DNA of 64,000 bases from Ophiodon elongatus. Lineage: Eukaryota; Chordata; Actinopteri; Perciformes; Hexagrammidae. Made by a program: the position numbers and the translations under genes. Of this stretch, positions 49,013 to 60,537 are shown piece after piece. The notes beneath the pieces were generated by a model, which was not told where the DNA came from, ran no database searches, and worked only from the letters and a program-made list of their open reading frames with translations. Position 1 is the stretch's first letter. Every line of letters begins with the position of its first letter. The stretch covers positions 1,980,001 to 2,044,000 of the forward strand of contig JACSYO010000912.1 in NCBI GenBank assembly GCA_016806645.1, in the 5' to 3' direction.

Positions 49013-49339
49013 ACAAAAAACTGTAATGTACACTAGACAGAGAGAAGCAGGAAACACTCCTTTTGACTCTGCAGAGGAGTAACCTTAGGAGAACAGCTGT
49101 CATTTGCTATTAATACAAAGCTCCCCTTCTGTTAATTCATTACTTGCACATCATCACGATATCTCAGCCATCATTATTAAACATCAGAAGGTTGATCAAT
49201 GATTCATTTATAGCACTTCTATTTAAACAGACTTTACAAACTGCTTTACAATTTAGAATAAAAAGGAAATACTGATACAATTATAAGGCCTTACTATTGT
49301 TTGGAATCAAGCTGTAAAGCAATAGAGTGCTGCAGGGAT
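49013..49339. other. Unassigned non-coding stretch
   Basis: AT-rich, nothing recognised. Confidence 0.55.
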
Positions 49340-49890
49340 GATGTATTTTTGTAAGCCAACCCAGAAGTTAGCATTACACTGGTTCACTCGACAAAAAGCC
49401 AATGGGATTTTTCCATTTTGGATCATTGCACAACAATAAGCTCTGTGGCAAACAAGGATTTATAATACTTACATGTTTTGTTCAGCAAGATAATATTGAC
49501 AAGTGAACACCACAATTATATTTTCTGAAGCGTAAGAAGTAAGAAGTCGTTGTTAGGCTACACATGAACTACACCACATGACTTCAAGTCACCACCACGA
49601 AGCTAAAGGCAGACTATTGACGACATTTAGCAGTCCTATTTAGCCACTTCTTAGCTTTTTTAAGACGCGTAAAGTTTCAAAGTTTACGAGTGGAGTATTT
49701 ACTGACTTATTTTATATTCAAACAAAACCTTAACATCTCTTAAGCGTGTGTTAATAACAGACGTTATTTCAGGCATCTAATCAAAACACATAAAAAAAAA
49801 ACATTGATTTTGAGACAAGTGAACAGGAAGTGCAAAAATGCTAACTAATTTCCCAGTTTTAGGACTCATTTCTTAATTACTCATTAACTC
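49340..49890 (+). repeat. Dispersed perciform-type repeat (family K)
   Basis: Ordered landmarks 'gtaagccaacccagaagtta', 'tcattgcacaacaataagct', 'gcgtaagaagtaagaagtcg', 'tttacgagtggagtatttac' and 'acattgattttgagacaagt' match a repeat I remember as abundant in percomorph genomes. No terminal inverted repeats and no frame of 60 codons. Confidence 0.6.
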
Positions 49891-50582
49891 ATTAATTACT
49901 GAATACTCTAATTCCTTTTTAAATATTCTAAGATTTGAATATTTAATGGTTACTATTCACGGATTCCCAAAACACATGTAAGGTTTCATGTGGCAGCAGT
50001 CTAAAGAAATTTGTTCGTGCAGATGATAAAAGACTGAACATACTGTATGTGTATGTATTTTAATTAGATCCCTTGATACTATAACTCTACAGTAGGTATG
50101 CTATAATCACACCAAATACTTTCCCATAATGTAGTATAGCATATCTTACTGTGTCATTTCTATGCTGCATGTTTTGCTCATGCAGCCACTGTAGTAAAGG
50201 CAAATCTGCTTCTAATAAAAATCCGAGCCCATGATGGGTTTATGTATGTAAGCGGCCATGATGGAGCTCCATAGAAAAAGTGGAAAGGAATGACAAATGA
50301 TAAGGTCCTGCCAGTCAGTGCAGACACATAGGCTCACAGAAATGCACACACACACATGGGCATGCACACACATCAAATAGAGCTGGAACATCTGTCAGAC
50401 ACCGGCCCAGTGGTTAAGTTAAAAGATGAGGAGGGGTCTGGTGAACGCTCTGCTATTCATTTATCTCGCATTGCTGCCCATTGGTTTTAATCATGGTCGG
50501 CTCTTTCAAGTTTGAAATAGGCTGCTTCAAAAACAGAATTGTCCTTTTTGTGTTTTACCATTGTTTCTGTGGGACTTTGTGC

Positions 50583-50584
<2 letters not shown>
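49891..50584. other. Unassigned non-coding stretch
   Basis: AT-rich, with a short CA patch near 50345-50372. Nothing else recognised. Confidence 0.55.

Positions 50585-50648
<64 letters not shown>
50585..50648. repeat. (TG)n microsatellite
   Basis: Thirty-two uninterrupted TG units followed by a short AG run. Confidence 0.97.
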
Positions 50649-50655
<7 letters not shown>

Positions 50656-51044
50656 AAGATCTCTGTCTGTTCATCCTTCAGTCTTCATCCATCTGTCTAT
50701 TTTGCATGTGTACACATTTTTGTAATTGATGAGCATTTATTTTGTGCAAGTGTGTGTGCATGTTAACGCGTGCTTCGCCATGTATGTGTTGAGTTGCACT
50801 GCCTTTTTTTCCAGGCACAGCTGCAATTGGACTGGATTGATGTGTAACCCAAGCCGACACTTTAAAGGGCGAGGGGCCTGGACAGACGTGGTCTTGCTAG
50901 TATACCAGATGGGGCTTTATGATGAAAAGAGCATAATCCCCATCCAGGCATCACTTCCATCACTTGTGCACTACAAAGCCATTCAACATTTTTTTTTACT
51001 GCAAGAAATAATCTTTTTTTTCTACAGTCCCAAACAGAGCACAG

Positions 51045-51076
<32 letters not shown>

Positions 51077-51200
51077 CTCTCCTTCTCCTCTTGCTTTCAC
51101 TCAATTTCTATCTTTATCTTCCCCTTCTCATAGCCCTCTCTTTCTCCATCTCTCCATATCTCCTCCCCACCCCACCACACACTCACCCACTCTCCCTTTG
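51045..51200. repeat. Poly-T run and pyrimidine-rich tract
   Basis: Twenty-six T at 51045-51070, then C/T-rich DNA to about 51200. The 135-codon frame 50726-51133 owes its length partly to this tract. Confidence 0.9.
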
Positions 51201-51400
51201 CTCTTGAAGACTTGCAAATGTGGCATTAGCTAATATTCAGAGAACCAGGCAAGCGATCCCTTTTTATCCGCCAGGGCCCTACTGATTGAGCTACAGTGTG
51301 TGCATTGGAAATGAGTGCTGCACTGGGGCTTGCAAGCCCCATGCCTCTGATTGGTATTCAATATACATGTCACTGCAGGACATGCTAGTTTGAGGCTATG
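51200..51400. promoter_or_regulatory. Candidate conserved regulatory segment
   Basis: Non-repetitive DNA between two pyrimidine tracts, with 'gcattagctaatattcagag' (homeodomain-type) and a hairpin-prone 'gcttgcaagcc'. The texture suggests a conserved element. No further support is available from sequence alone. Confidence 0.2.
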
Positions 51401-51405
51401 GACTT

Positions 51406-51480
51406 ACTCTCTCTCTCGCTCTCTCTTTCTCTCTCTCTCTCTCACCCTGTCTCTCTCTCTCACCCTCTGTCACCCTCTCC
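51406..51480. repeat. (CT)n microsatellite with CACC interruptions
   Basis: CT units interrupted by TCG, TTT and CACCCTG, roughly 75 bp. Confidence 0.93.
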
Positions 51481-53154
51481 TAATTCCAGTCATAGAAATT
51501 CCTATCTTTGCCACTGTCACTTACAAAGAAGACAGCAAATTGGACACAGGGGCAATTAATAGGCTGGGCCAGGCTTGTACCGTAAACGTGGTTGACATAT
51601 TTTTTCTTCTTCATATTTGTTATGTAGCATGACTTTGAAACAGTCAACTACATCTGGATGTATCCCCTCCCCTCACTGCCTGGTAAAGGGCCACAGTAGA
51701 TTTTGTAGAAGGCGGTCTCTACATGGAAGCTTTATTGTACAATATAGCACAAAATGTAGGTCTTGCTCTAATTGCCCACTCTCTCCCTCAGTACATTTAA
51801 TGCATACATCTCGCTTGCATAATTTCAGTAGAAAATATAATCATCAAACATAATAATTGGTATTCACATTGCACACTTTTGCATAGTATCTTTCCATAAT
51901 CTAGTCACTATATAAGTGTTTGCCTGCAGTGTATCTCTGTGCCATACCTTCTGAATTCCCTTGACCCTTTTACACTAAGTGATTCAGTTTTTTCTTTTTT
52001 TCAAATCGAGAACGTATACAGCGGGTCCTCCCTCATTCTTTCAGTTGCCTGTTTTCCTCGTTCTTAGAGCTTCACTGTGAGCACCAGGGGAACAGAGGAT
52101 TTCTTTCTGTCTTAAACTTACATCACGCTTGCAGAATATGTCAGGGATTGGACTTGCATTCACATGAAGCGTAGCGTGCATGAAGACTCACATGGCAGAA
52201 GTGGTATGTGGCTTAAGCACAAGTTAGCTATGATATCCTCACTGGGACCAGCAGTGATGTACGTCAGAGCACCTGTGCATCAGTGGCGGATTTGCTACTG
52301 TGAGTTCTAGGAAACGTTAATTACATTTAGAAATAGAGAAGAAATTACCACCATTTAGAAAGCAATACATTTTCTACTTCAAAGCATTGTATAAATAAAG
52401 CAAGCATGAATGAAGCATCAACATCTAACTTGTGTATAGTCACTGTACATTCATTAAGTCTCATGAGAAGACTTGAGGAGATGTCTATGGGATGAGAGCA
52501 CTGCACTCCATCTTAGTTGTGTGGGAAACACATGAACCTGTTTCCAGTTCAAACTTCCTCTTCTACTCTCCCTTTAGGAGAGAGAAAAGAAGAGTGGGGT
52601 GGTTTTAGTGTTGGTGGTGAGTCAATACTCCTCTCCAGCCCAAGACACAATCACTCCTCTCCTGCTGAAATCTAAGGGCCTGTCTGTTAGTTCCTTCTTG
52701 TGGGCCTCGTTCCAGGTTTGCCTTGGCCCTCTTCCAGGTGTGGGAAGTGAAGTGTAAACAGTTTACAGATCTTCTGTGGCTGGGGAGGGCCAAGGGCTTT
52801 AGCTGGGAGGAATGTAACCTGAACACCACTTCACAGGGAGGCAACGCTGCAAGATGGAGCGTTCATGCATATTGTGTCAGGGCCTAACAGGAAACTGACC
52901 CAGCAGTTCAAGGGAGAGCCGGCTGGTGAGAACGTCTGCTGACGTCAGTGATCATGTGGGGGGTTTCTGGCAGAGGAGGCCACTTGGCTTTTGCCCCATA
53001 AGCTATCACTCTTGATACTTCACAGTTGATTGTAGCAAGGCAGTTTTACAATAAATACGTAAGCTTGTATGAGTTACGCAATGTAGTGTACAATGAAGCA
53101 CTGTGCATAGAGCATGGTCATCCTACAAAACAGGTAACTATGCTATGGGTGTAT
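51481..53154. other. Single-copy non-coding stretch
   Basis: No repeat was recognised. 52860-53040 is non-repetitive and includes a palindromic TGACGTCA (52940-52947), a match expected about once per window by chance. Frames of 78-79 codons lack features. Confidence 0.45.
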
Positions 53155-53345
53155 CTCACAATTCAATTAGATTTTGATTCTTAGGTGGACAATTTGATTC
53201 AGAAATAGATTCTCGATTCAAAACCATTCCTGATTCAAAATTGAGACTTGATTCAGTGCATAGTGTTGCTAATTTCAGGATCTATTGCAGTTTGCTGTGT
53301 GCAGTAAAGGCAGTGTCGCAAATTATGTCATGAAAGCAAAATAAA
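53155..53345 (+). repeat. Probable repeat with reiterated 'gattc' motif
   Basis: 'TTGATTC', 'TCGATTC' and 'CTGATTC' recur many times in 53160-53250, followed by 'tgctgtgtgcagtaaaggca'. This matches, from memory, a fish repeat built of 'cgattc' units. Limits are approximate. Confidence 0.4.
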
Positions 53346-53947
53346 GGGTCTATAAGATTATGAGGTTTTAATATTTAAAAAAGTATATCAACTGATTGTA
53401 ATAATGTAAATACACATAGGGAAAAGGTAACATTTATTTATGTTAAAATTGCAAAAATAACATTTTACGAAAACGTTATACAAAACAACAACAAACTCAA
53501 GTTATACAAAAAATAGAAATGCTGCCAGTTACATAAATACAATTGATACTTGAGCTATATTATCCATTACAGAGATACTCTTATACAATGTTGCAGTAAT
53601 TATTAGTATTGCACCCCTATATGTTTGGGGGAAATAAAACGGTTGAACTGATGATGTTTTGAAGTTGAGCGCCAAGAATGGGTCAAGCTCCAAAAACGTT
53701 GCATGCTACATGTATTATAATGCAACTCTTTAAATAGACCGTCCCTGATTATTTTCAGATTTTGACATTGTGTCTTTTTGGAACCACTGAAGATATTATG
53801 CACAGTTTTCACAAAATGAGTAGTACTCCTTGTTACGAGAAACAAAATTATTTGTGTGAAATGAGTTCCCATTCAAATATAATGGCCTTGCTCTGTACAA
53901 TGTGTTAAAGCACTTGCTGTTTTGGTGTAAAAGCAGGGTTAGAGGTA
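53346..53947. other. Unassigned AT-rich stretch
   Basis: One 89-codon minus frame (53603-53872) without recognisable domain. No repeats. Confidence 0.5.
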
Positions 53948-54497
53948 ACCATAGACTCGATATAAGAAGTGGATGTAGTCACCGTGACGTTACCCATTGG
54001 TTTGTGGACTACGGTTTTAAGCCTCAAGTTTGGCATTTTGGCTGTCGCCATCTCGTTTTTTGGCCTTATTGTTTTTTTGCAACCAGAAGAGACAAGAGGG
54101 GGTGGAGCTAAGTACAACTGAATGCTGAATTATACATTTCTAGGCAAACAAAATGTTGCAATTAACTTTTATGAGCTAAAAACACAATGTGAAACTGTTA
54201 AAGTTCTAAGACAAAAGCACGCCCAACTCCCAGTCTGACAACACTATGGTAACGACTTGTCAATCATAAGTTAGCCTCCCCCTAAAGTATACCCTGCTTT
54301 ATTGTCTATTTTACTCTAAATGGGACCATAATTTATCAATGGATATCGTGCTGTATTGAAGAAGACTTGAAACTAGCAATTGAGAACATTAACTTATGTT
54401 TACAATGCTTCAAGTGAGAAGTAGGGGCATTATTTTGTCAGACATGTGGACAGTCAGACCTTTTTTGTAACCAGGAGGTTGTTGCCTGATGGTTGCA
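53948..54497 (+). repeat. Dispersed repeat family M, copy 1 (longer form)
   Basis: Begins 'accatagactcgatataaga' and ends near 'gttgcctgatggttgc'. Aligns along most of its length with 58694-59155 ('gggtggagctaagt', 'ccctaaagtataccctgctt', 'gtgctgtattgaagaag'). The overall sequence, especially 'caccgtgacgttacccattg', matches a repeat I remember as ubiquitous in perciform fish. The 69-70-codon frames on both strands (53902-54117) overlap it. Confidence 0.8.
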
Positions 54498-57426
54498 TGA
54501 TCAGTACAAATTGCCATTTTGTTTGGGGTTGTTTTATTTAGTTTTAACTAAATACCCAGTAGTGAGTGACGTCCGTACCGTGGACTTTATTCTATACAAA
54601 AGCTGTAGTTAACTTCATTCACAAAGACCGGAGAAATATGTTGATGTAAGAGTTGTTAGGTCTGTAAGTTAATTTACAGCAGCATGCGTCAATCACGCAC
54701 AACACATTTTCATGGCGGTAGCTAGGCAGCTATCGAGCTATGAAGAAAGATGATATTTCTATTCTTCGTCCTGCATACAAAGCTCTGCTTGGTTAATTGT
54801 TTCTACGCCTGTCAGAAAAGGGCACAACATCAGACCTCCACAAATTGCAAAATTCAAATCAGAGCTGTGGGCAGCAATTCAGATGTCTGGATCCAAGCTA
54901 GGTTAGTGGTATTGGCAAAAGGACTAGCTACCTGGCCAGCAATTATTGCAAACTCCATTTTTATTTAAATATGGCTTATTCAAATGATATTTTTCATTTG
55001 TTTATACCTTCAAAAATACATATAAGTAGCAATTGTACATGTTCAGTCCTGAGATGGTCATAACACCTGTATTCATGAGCGACATGCTCTTTCAGTGCAC
55101 ATCGCTGGTGTATTCATCATGCATGTTTAAAATCACCTGGTGTCACATGATGTGGATGTGCTCTTTCTTTTGTCTGAGAATGAAGGCAGCTGAGCCTGCT
55201 GTTGCTGTAGCACTAAAACTCAGAGCAGGAAAATGAGGTGCTGGCAACAAAGAGCTTTGAGGAAGTAGACACGTATCTCCAAGGACACATACCACCCAGC
55301 AGATCAAAGGACCTAGAGGACGTGTTTGATGGGGAAACCACACTGGTTTTCAAAGCATTGTATCCTGCATCTCACTAGCCCACCAAGGCCCATGATAGAA
55401 ATTCTAATACACCCGCCTGTCAGTTAATTGAAGCCTCATTATGTCCCTTGGGGGACAGCAGGCTAGTCTATGGAGAGCATCTTTGTCCTGCTGCATGCTC
55501 ATCATTAATTGTTATTCCTCAATCACCTCCTCAATAACACCGTTTATTGTTTGAGTGTGTTTTTATGTCTTGTCACCAATCTTTTGTCTTGGGAGAAGAC
55601 ACTGATGTTTGACAGAGAAAGAGATCACAGCTATCCACATATTCACTTATATCATATCAGCCCACCTTTGGGGATGTTCTGTGTTGGCTGAGGAGATGTT
55701 TGGTTGTCAGTGTTGTGCATTTGATCATGGTGGGGGGGAGGGGGGGGTAATTCGGAGTGTGTACCTTTTGTTAGTCTGCATTACAACAGACTATATACTA
55801 GAGGACATGAGAAGGACACGAGAAGAGATTTTGCTCGATGTTTGTGAGTTATTGTATTTGGCAAAGCAGAATCATTGCATATTTTATCGTAGAAAGACTC
55901 ACACACACAGTCAGAGTAGTCCTGTCATTCCAGAGGCATGTCCTCCTTCCCCCTGAGACAGGCAATCTTCTAGACAGACAGGAAGTCAGCCCTGTCTGTG
56001 CGAAGTTCGCAGAGAGGAGGAAGTGATGAGCGATGGCAGCTGATCTGAGCGCAGCCATGTTTCTACACATGGCAGATGTGGTGTGCAGTGTAGAGTATAC
56101 ACTTGATCTTTGTGAAAATATACACAGCTCAGCATATCATGGGTGTATCAGACTTATCTTGGTGGGAATTGTATTTGACATGCACAAACCCATGTATGTT
56201 TTCCAGCTTAACGTGTCTGTTTAACCAATGAGTAGGGGATGATGCTGCATTCTGCCAACAGTCCTGACAAATTGTGACTTAAAACCCTGACGAATGTTAT
56301 CAATTGCACCAATATCATAGCATGTCTGCAGCTGTGTCAGACCGAAGCCCTTTCTCTGTGGATGTGTATGATACTCCAGTAGTTGACACTGGCTCTTGTT
56401 TGGGTTCAAAGAGCAGTTCTTGAACATATCACCTCTCATCACGGTTCATTGCCGTGGCGCACAGCATTTCTATAGTTTCCCACTCTGTCTTTGTGACCTC
56501 CTATCTCCAGACCAAATGACCGGTTAGGACATTGAAAGGGAAATTGCGTGCATTCCTCCATAATCGTAAGAGGTATTTAAATATGCTCTCTAAATAATTA
56601 TGTGGTCCAGCCGGGAGCATCCAATGAATTTTTCACAAAAGCACTTTCTGCTATTTACATTCCTAAAATGTAATGTGGTTTACTTATGCAGCTGGACGGC
56701 CAGAACCAAAGCATTCATTCCTGGGGACCAAGTGCAGGCAGAAAAGGAGGGGGGCTGAGACGAGAGGGGGGGTGAGGAGAAAAAGTTCAAAGCGTGCGAG
56801 GTCAAGCTTGAGGGTCACTCTCTCAGTGCCTTTTCACTGCCTGCGTGAATACATAACCGCCAATTGACTTTCTAATCGAGTGGGGCCTCATAAAATATGC
56901 AGTTTAATAATAACGGTTATCATGGGTCCATTTTTGTTTTCACCCTGTGTTTTAGTCTTAACGCATCTAAAGCGAGCTGTGTATTAAATAATGATGGGGC
57001 TGCTGTTGCCTGCTTCCCTTTGCCTCTGAAATACAAAATGACAGCCAACCATTTCCCTCTACCCCTCGCTGACAAAAGCCCTTACTTGCTGGATTTTCCT
57101 CTGATTGGATCAAAGTTTTGACCTGTGTTGCTAGGTGACCTTTCCTGATACCACCGGTGCCTCCAGAGTAGAGAACCTTGCCGGGGCACCTGAGAATTAC
57201 CTCGACGGTGGTATAGTCGGCGGCTGTCACCGAGCTCTTGTCTTTTTGATGTCACCTCTGACACCAGCCTCTGTAGCGATCGCCAGGGAGATCTGACGCC
57301 CTTGCTGGGCTGTGAATAATAGAATATATCTACCTGTCTTCGACCACCGTTGTCACCTGTGCTCCCTATGATGAAATGTTCCTATGCTTATCTTCAGGGG
57401 TGATGTGTTCTTCCTGTCTGTTCCAG
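54498..57426. other. Long non-coding stretch with enhancer-like islands
   Basis: 54498-54960 may be an unrecognised old repeat. 55180-55560 ('gcctgtcagttaattgaagc', 'catcattaattgttattcct') and 56540-56660 ('taaatatgctctctaaataa') are non-repetitive and homeodomain-motif-rich. A G-run pair lies at 55732-55747. Frames of up to 115 codons (55609-55956) have no domains. 57050-57150 is listed separately. Confidence 0.4.
57050..57150. promoter_or_regulatory. Candidate regulatory element: TCF site next to RFX X-box
   Basis: ATCAAAG (57109-57115, TCF/LEF type) lies 11 bp upstream of an X-box-like GTTGCTAGGTGACC (57127-57140), which itself contains nuclear-receptor half-sites (TGACCT, AGGTGACC). The flanking DNA is non-repetitive. 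Motif evidence only. Confidence 0.3.
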
Positions 57427-57597
57427 GGCTCAAAGTGAGGCGTCCGCGGCCAGCCATGGGAAAGAGCTGTCGACAAGGCGGCTCAGCTGGCAGTGCCCAT
57501 GGCTCCCAGGGGGCCAAGAGCTGCCTGACGTGGAGAGTCAAGGACACTGAAGGATGACAAGGGACAGCTGGAGAAGCAGAGGACTCTTCACTCAACG
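57427..57597 (+). other. Candidate spliced exon, probably untranslated (171 bp)
   Basis: A good acceptor with pyrimidine tract ('gttcttcctgtctgttccag', 57407-57426) precedes a GC-rich block that ends at a consensus-like donor ACG|GTGAGA (57598). All three frames contain stops, so it cannot be a fully coding internal exon. An ATG in a strong Kozak context (CAGCCATGG, ATG at 57456) opens 33 codons to TGA at 57555-57557. A 5'-untranslated exon with a short upstream ORF, a terminal coding exon, or a lncRNA exon would all fit. No protein recognised. Confidence 0.35.
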
Positions 57598-58693
57598 GTG
57601 AGAGAGTAATAGATAAGAAGTAAGGTTCAGTGTCCTCTTCTTTTCTGTTTGTACAATGACAAAGCCCCCATAGGACTCATTGCAAGTTTTTCTTTCTTTT
57701 TTTTTATGTATGAAGCTTACTGAAAGTGCCTCTTATAAGCATGTCACTCTTCATTTGAACAATGCATTTCTTTCACTTTCAAATGCTAATTTCTTTCTGT
57801 AAATATCTATGTTTTCATTTCATAATAATGTGTAATATTGAGTCCACAGTACTCCTCTTTGCATGAACCTTTTGCTTTCAATTAGTGCTACCGGTCTAGT
57901 CAATGACGCCTCCCCTGTCTTATCCTCATGCCTGTGGTTGCTGACAGACCTCTGGCCTGTCAGGCTTACCTCAACATCCCTCAGAAAGAGATTCTACCAC
58001 TACTCACAGCTGTGTAGGAGGTCATCACTTTTACATGTCGAGCCCTGCGAATGAGGTTTTTAGGATGTGGCAAGGGCTGATGCATGCATAGATGGATGGA
58101 TAGATGGAGTTTGTAGAGGATGAGGTACTGTGAGAGAGCCGTGGTTTGGCCCGACGCATCGTTGTTTCCGTAGCTGCTGTCACTCCTCAGATTACCCGAT
58201 AAGAAGGCTTATCGTTGTCAGTTGGCATATGATGCAACATTTTATTTTTCTGCGTTTAAATAAAAATCCCAACTAGATACATTCACATTGTTTTCAGGCA
58301 TATTTAAGGAAGGTTTCACCCACAGTCCATGATATCAGTCATTATATATGCATCACAGATGCATGTATGGTAAATCAGTGTGCAGGAAATAATGATCATG
58401 GCTGTGTGGCCGTTATGCTTTCCATCAAAGCCAATGTCCTCACGTAGCACATGTGTGTGTCAGGCATCATCTGCTGTAGATTACTGTAGTATGGGAATGT
58501 CTGTGTGTTGATCCGGCCCCCACCCTTTTGTCACCATATGTCACCCCTTATACCCTAATAATTGTGATATAATCTGTGCATGACCTGCCAGTTTTCACAA
58601 ACTAGTTCTTTTTGAGGATTCTGAAACAAAATTAGGACTTTTTTCCTTGATGGAACAACCTATAATAAATTAATTTAAAAAAAAAGTCCTGCC
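57598..58693. other. Unassigned non-coding stretch
   Basis: A GGAT/AGAT-rich patch lies at 58091-58106. 58140-58240 is non-repetitive ('cccgataagaaggcttatcg' is hairpin-prone). No exon or repeat recognised apart from the flanking features. Confidence 0.45.
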
Positions 58694-59155
58694 ACCATAG
58701 ACTCTTGTTTTTTTGTCACGAGAGGGTGGAGCTAAGTTCAACAGAACGCTGAACACAAACTTTTTAAGCAATCAAAATGTTACAATTAACTTTCATGAAT
58801 ACACAACAAAAAACTATGTGAAAGAATTGTAATACAAAAACATGGACTACTCCCAGACCGGACACCAACGTGGTAATGACCTGTCAATTCCAAGGTAGCC
58901 ACACCCTAAAGAATACCCTGCTTTACCTTACCTTAAACCATAGTTTACAAAATGAGCATAGTGCTGTATTGAAGAAGAGTTTAAACTAGCGATTGAGACT
59001 AAAAAAAAATGTTTACAATGTTTACAGAGGTAATACATCAAGTGAGAAGACTTCTATACAATCAGCCCCCTAATGGCCATTAGAAAGAATGCAAAATAAG
59101 GAACTTCAGCATTGGCTTCACTATTCAGAACCGGAGGTTACTGCCTGGTTGCCAC
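58694..59155 (+). repeat. Dispersed repeat family M, copy 2 (internally deleted)
   Basis: Same orientation as copy 1. The first eleven bases (ACCATAGACTC) are shared, then about 100 bp present in copy 1 are missing, and alignment resumes at the poly-T stretch before 'gagggtggagctaagttc'. The alignment continues to 'gaggttactgcctggttgc'. Confidence 0.8.
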
Positions 59156-60331
59156 CCTGCTTGTAGAGAAGCTCTGAATCCACATTAAGCCAAACAAATA
59201 AACCAGGTTTATACAAGTAAAACTCAAAAAACGTATTTTCTTATTTCTTTAATTTATTTATTTCCCTCTACCACCCTCTCTCTCCTTACATTTCTACCTC
59301 ACTCTTTCTCTCCCCTATCCTTTCTACCTACATCTCCACTCCCTACCTCAACCCCTCTTTCTGGCTCTCTCTAAGCCAGTTGGAGATGCATTCCTCATTC
59401 CTAGAATGCACACAGAAATGTTGAACTCTCTGGCGTCAGCACTTCTTAAAAAGTGCTGCTACCACCGCCGCTCCTTCAGCACCCTCAACCCCAAACTCCC
59501 TCACCCCCCCCACCCCCAAGAAAAAAAAAAGTCCTGGACAGAGAAAGACTGATGTGGAAGGAAGAAAATCCGCTAAATCCGCCAAACCCAGGAATGTATT
59601 TTCATTAAAACAAGTTTGTTTGAAGGGATTGGGAAGGTGAGGGAGGCAGTATCAGAAGTGATCAGACCCAAGGGCTCAACGGCTGCACAGTTCTAAACGT
59701 ATTTGAGAAGCAGAGAATGAGGATACATTACATCTGCTGTAGGCACATATATACTCAGGGTGGAGGCTTTATTTGGCTGCAGGACTTGCTAACAGGAGTT
59801 TATCAGTTATCTAAGAAGAAAGCTCCTGTCTTAAATCCCTGTTTTGCTGCTTTTCGCTTGGTAGATTGAGGAGTAGTATTTCTATTTGTATGTGATAGCA
59901 TGTTTATGTGTGAGTGCATGTTTATGTGTGTGTGTTGCCTCTGCCACTAGCTAAAGCCATCATCCCTCCAGTCCACACGTCTAGATATATTTCTCCCTGG
60001 TCAGCCTCCAGGAGAGGTAATTACCAACCACGGGAACACAGGACTTCCTGGAAGAAGCTTAGCGTAACACACCCACCTTCCACTGTCTTAAATGTGACTG
60101 GCAAACTGGCAGAGCAACATTATCCCCCTTTACCCCATTTACCATTACAAAAAGACATGGCCACATTTTTTATTCTTACACTTTGTCCATCATTTTCTCT
60201 TGAAGCTGTACTGGTCATTATTTTTCAGTGGGAAAAGTAACTATTATTATTGTGAAAGACATCGCCCATAAGGGTGAATCTCGACTCTAAAGTTACCCTC
60301 AGCTCTGTAAAGCATTTTAACGTCTTTAAGC
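59156..60331. other. Non-coding stretch with pyrimidine tract
   Basis: C/T-rich 59264-59374, C-run 59502-59516 followed by poly-A 59520-59530. A 108-codon frame (59914-60240) has no recognisable domain. Confidence 0.5.
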
Positions 60332-60534
60332 TCATTGTTTTCGTGTTACGGCTCACAACTTTACTGTTTTGGTTCAGTCTCACTGCTCACATCAACCTTG
60401 TTTCCAGCAGCAGGCAGCTGTTTTCAGTGAAAAAGCTGCTGTAAAAAAAGCTGCTGTAGCTGCCCAACACCAAAGGGCAGCCAGAGAAAGTTAACAAGGA
60501 GCTGGTGAACACAGTGGAGCGTTTAGCAGCTAAT
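60332..60534 (+). repeat. Dispersed repeat family A, copy 3
   Basis: Aligns with copy 2 from 'tcattgttttcgtgttacgg' through 'catcaaccttgtttccagca' to 'gtggagcgtttagcagctaa', then stops abruptly at the inverted end of the next element. This suggests the latter inserted into, or truncated, this copy. Confidence 0.7.
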
Positions 60535-60537
60535 GCA

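Noticed and set aside
50726..51133. 135-codon plus-strand frame with hydrophobic C-terminus
   Set aside because: The Phe-rich end is translation of a 26-base poly-T run and pyrimidine tract.
52940..52947. Perfect CRE palindrome TGACGTCA (also at 16741-16748)
   Set aside because: An 8-mer is expected about once in 64 kb, so two occurrences are not evidence of function on their own.
56221..56442. Minus-strand frame as a LINE reverse-transcriptase fragment
   Set aside because: A short 'LNPNKSQ' string is reminiscent of reverse transcriptases, but nothing else in the frame supports it.
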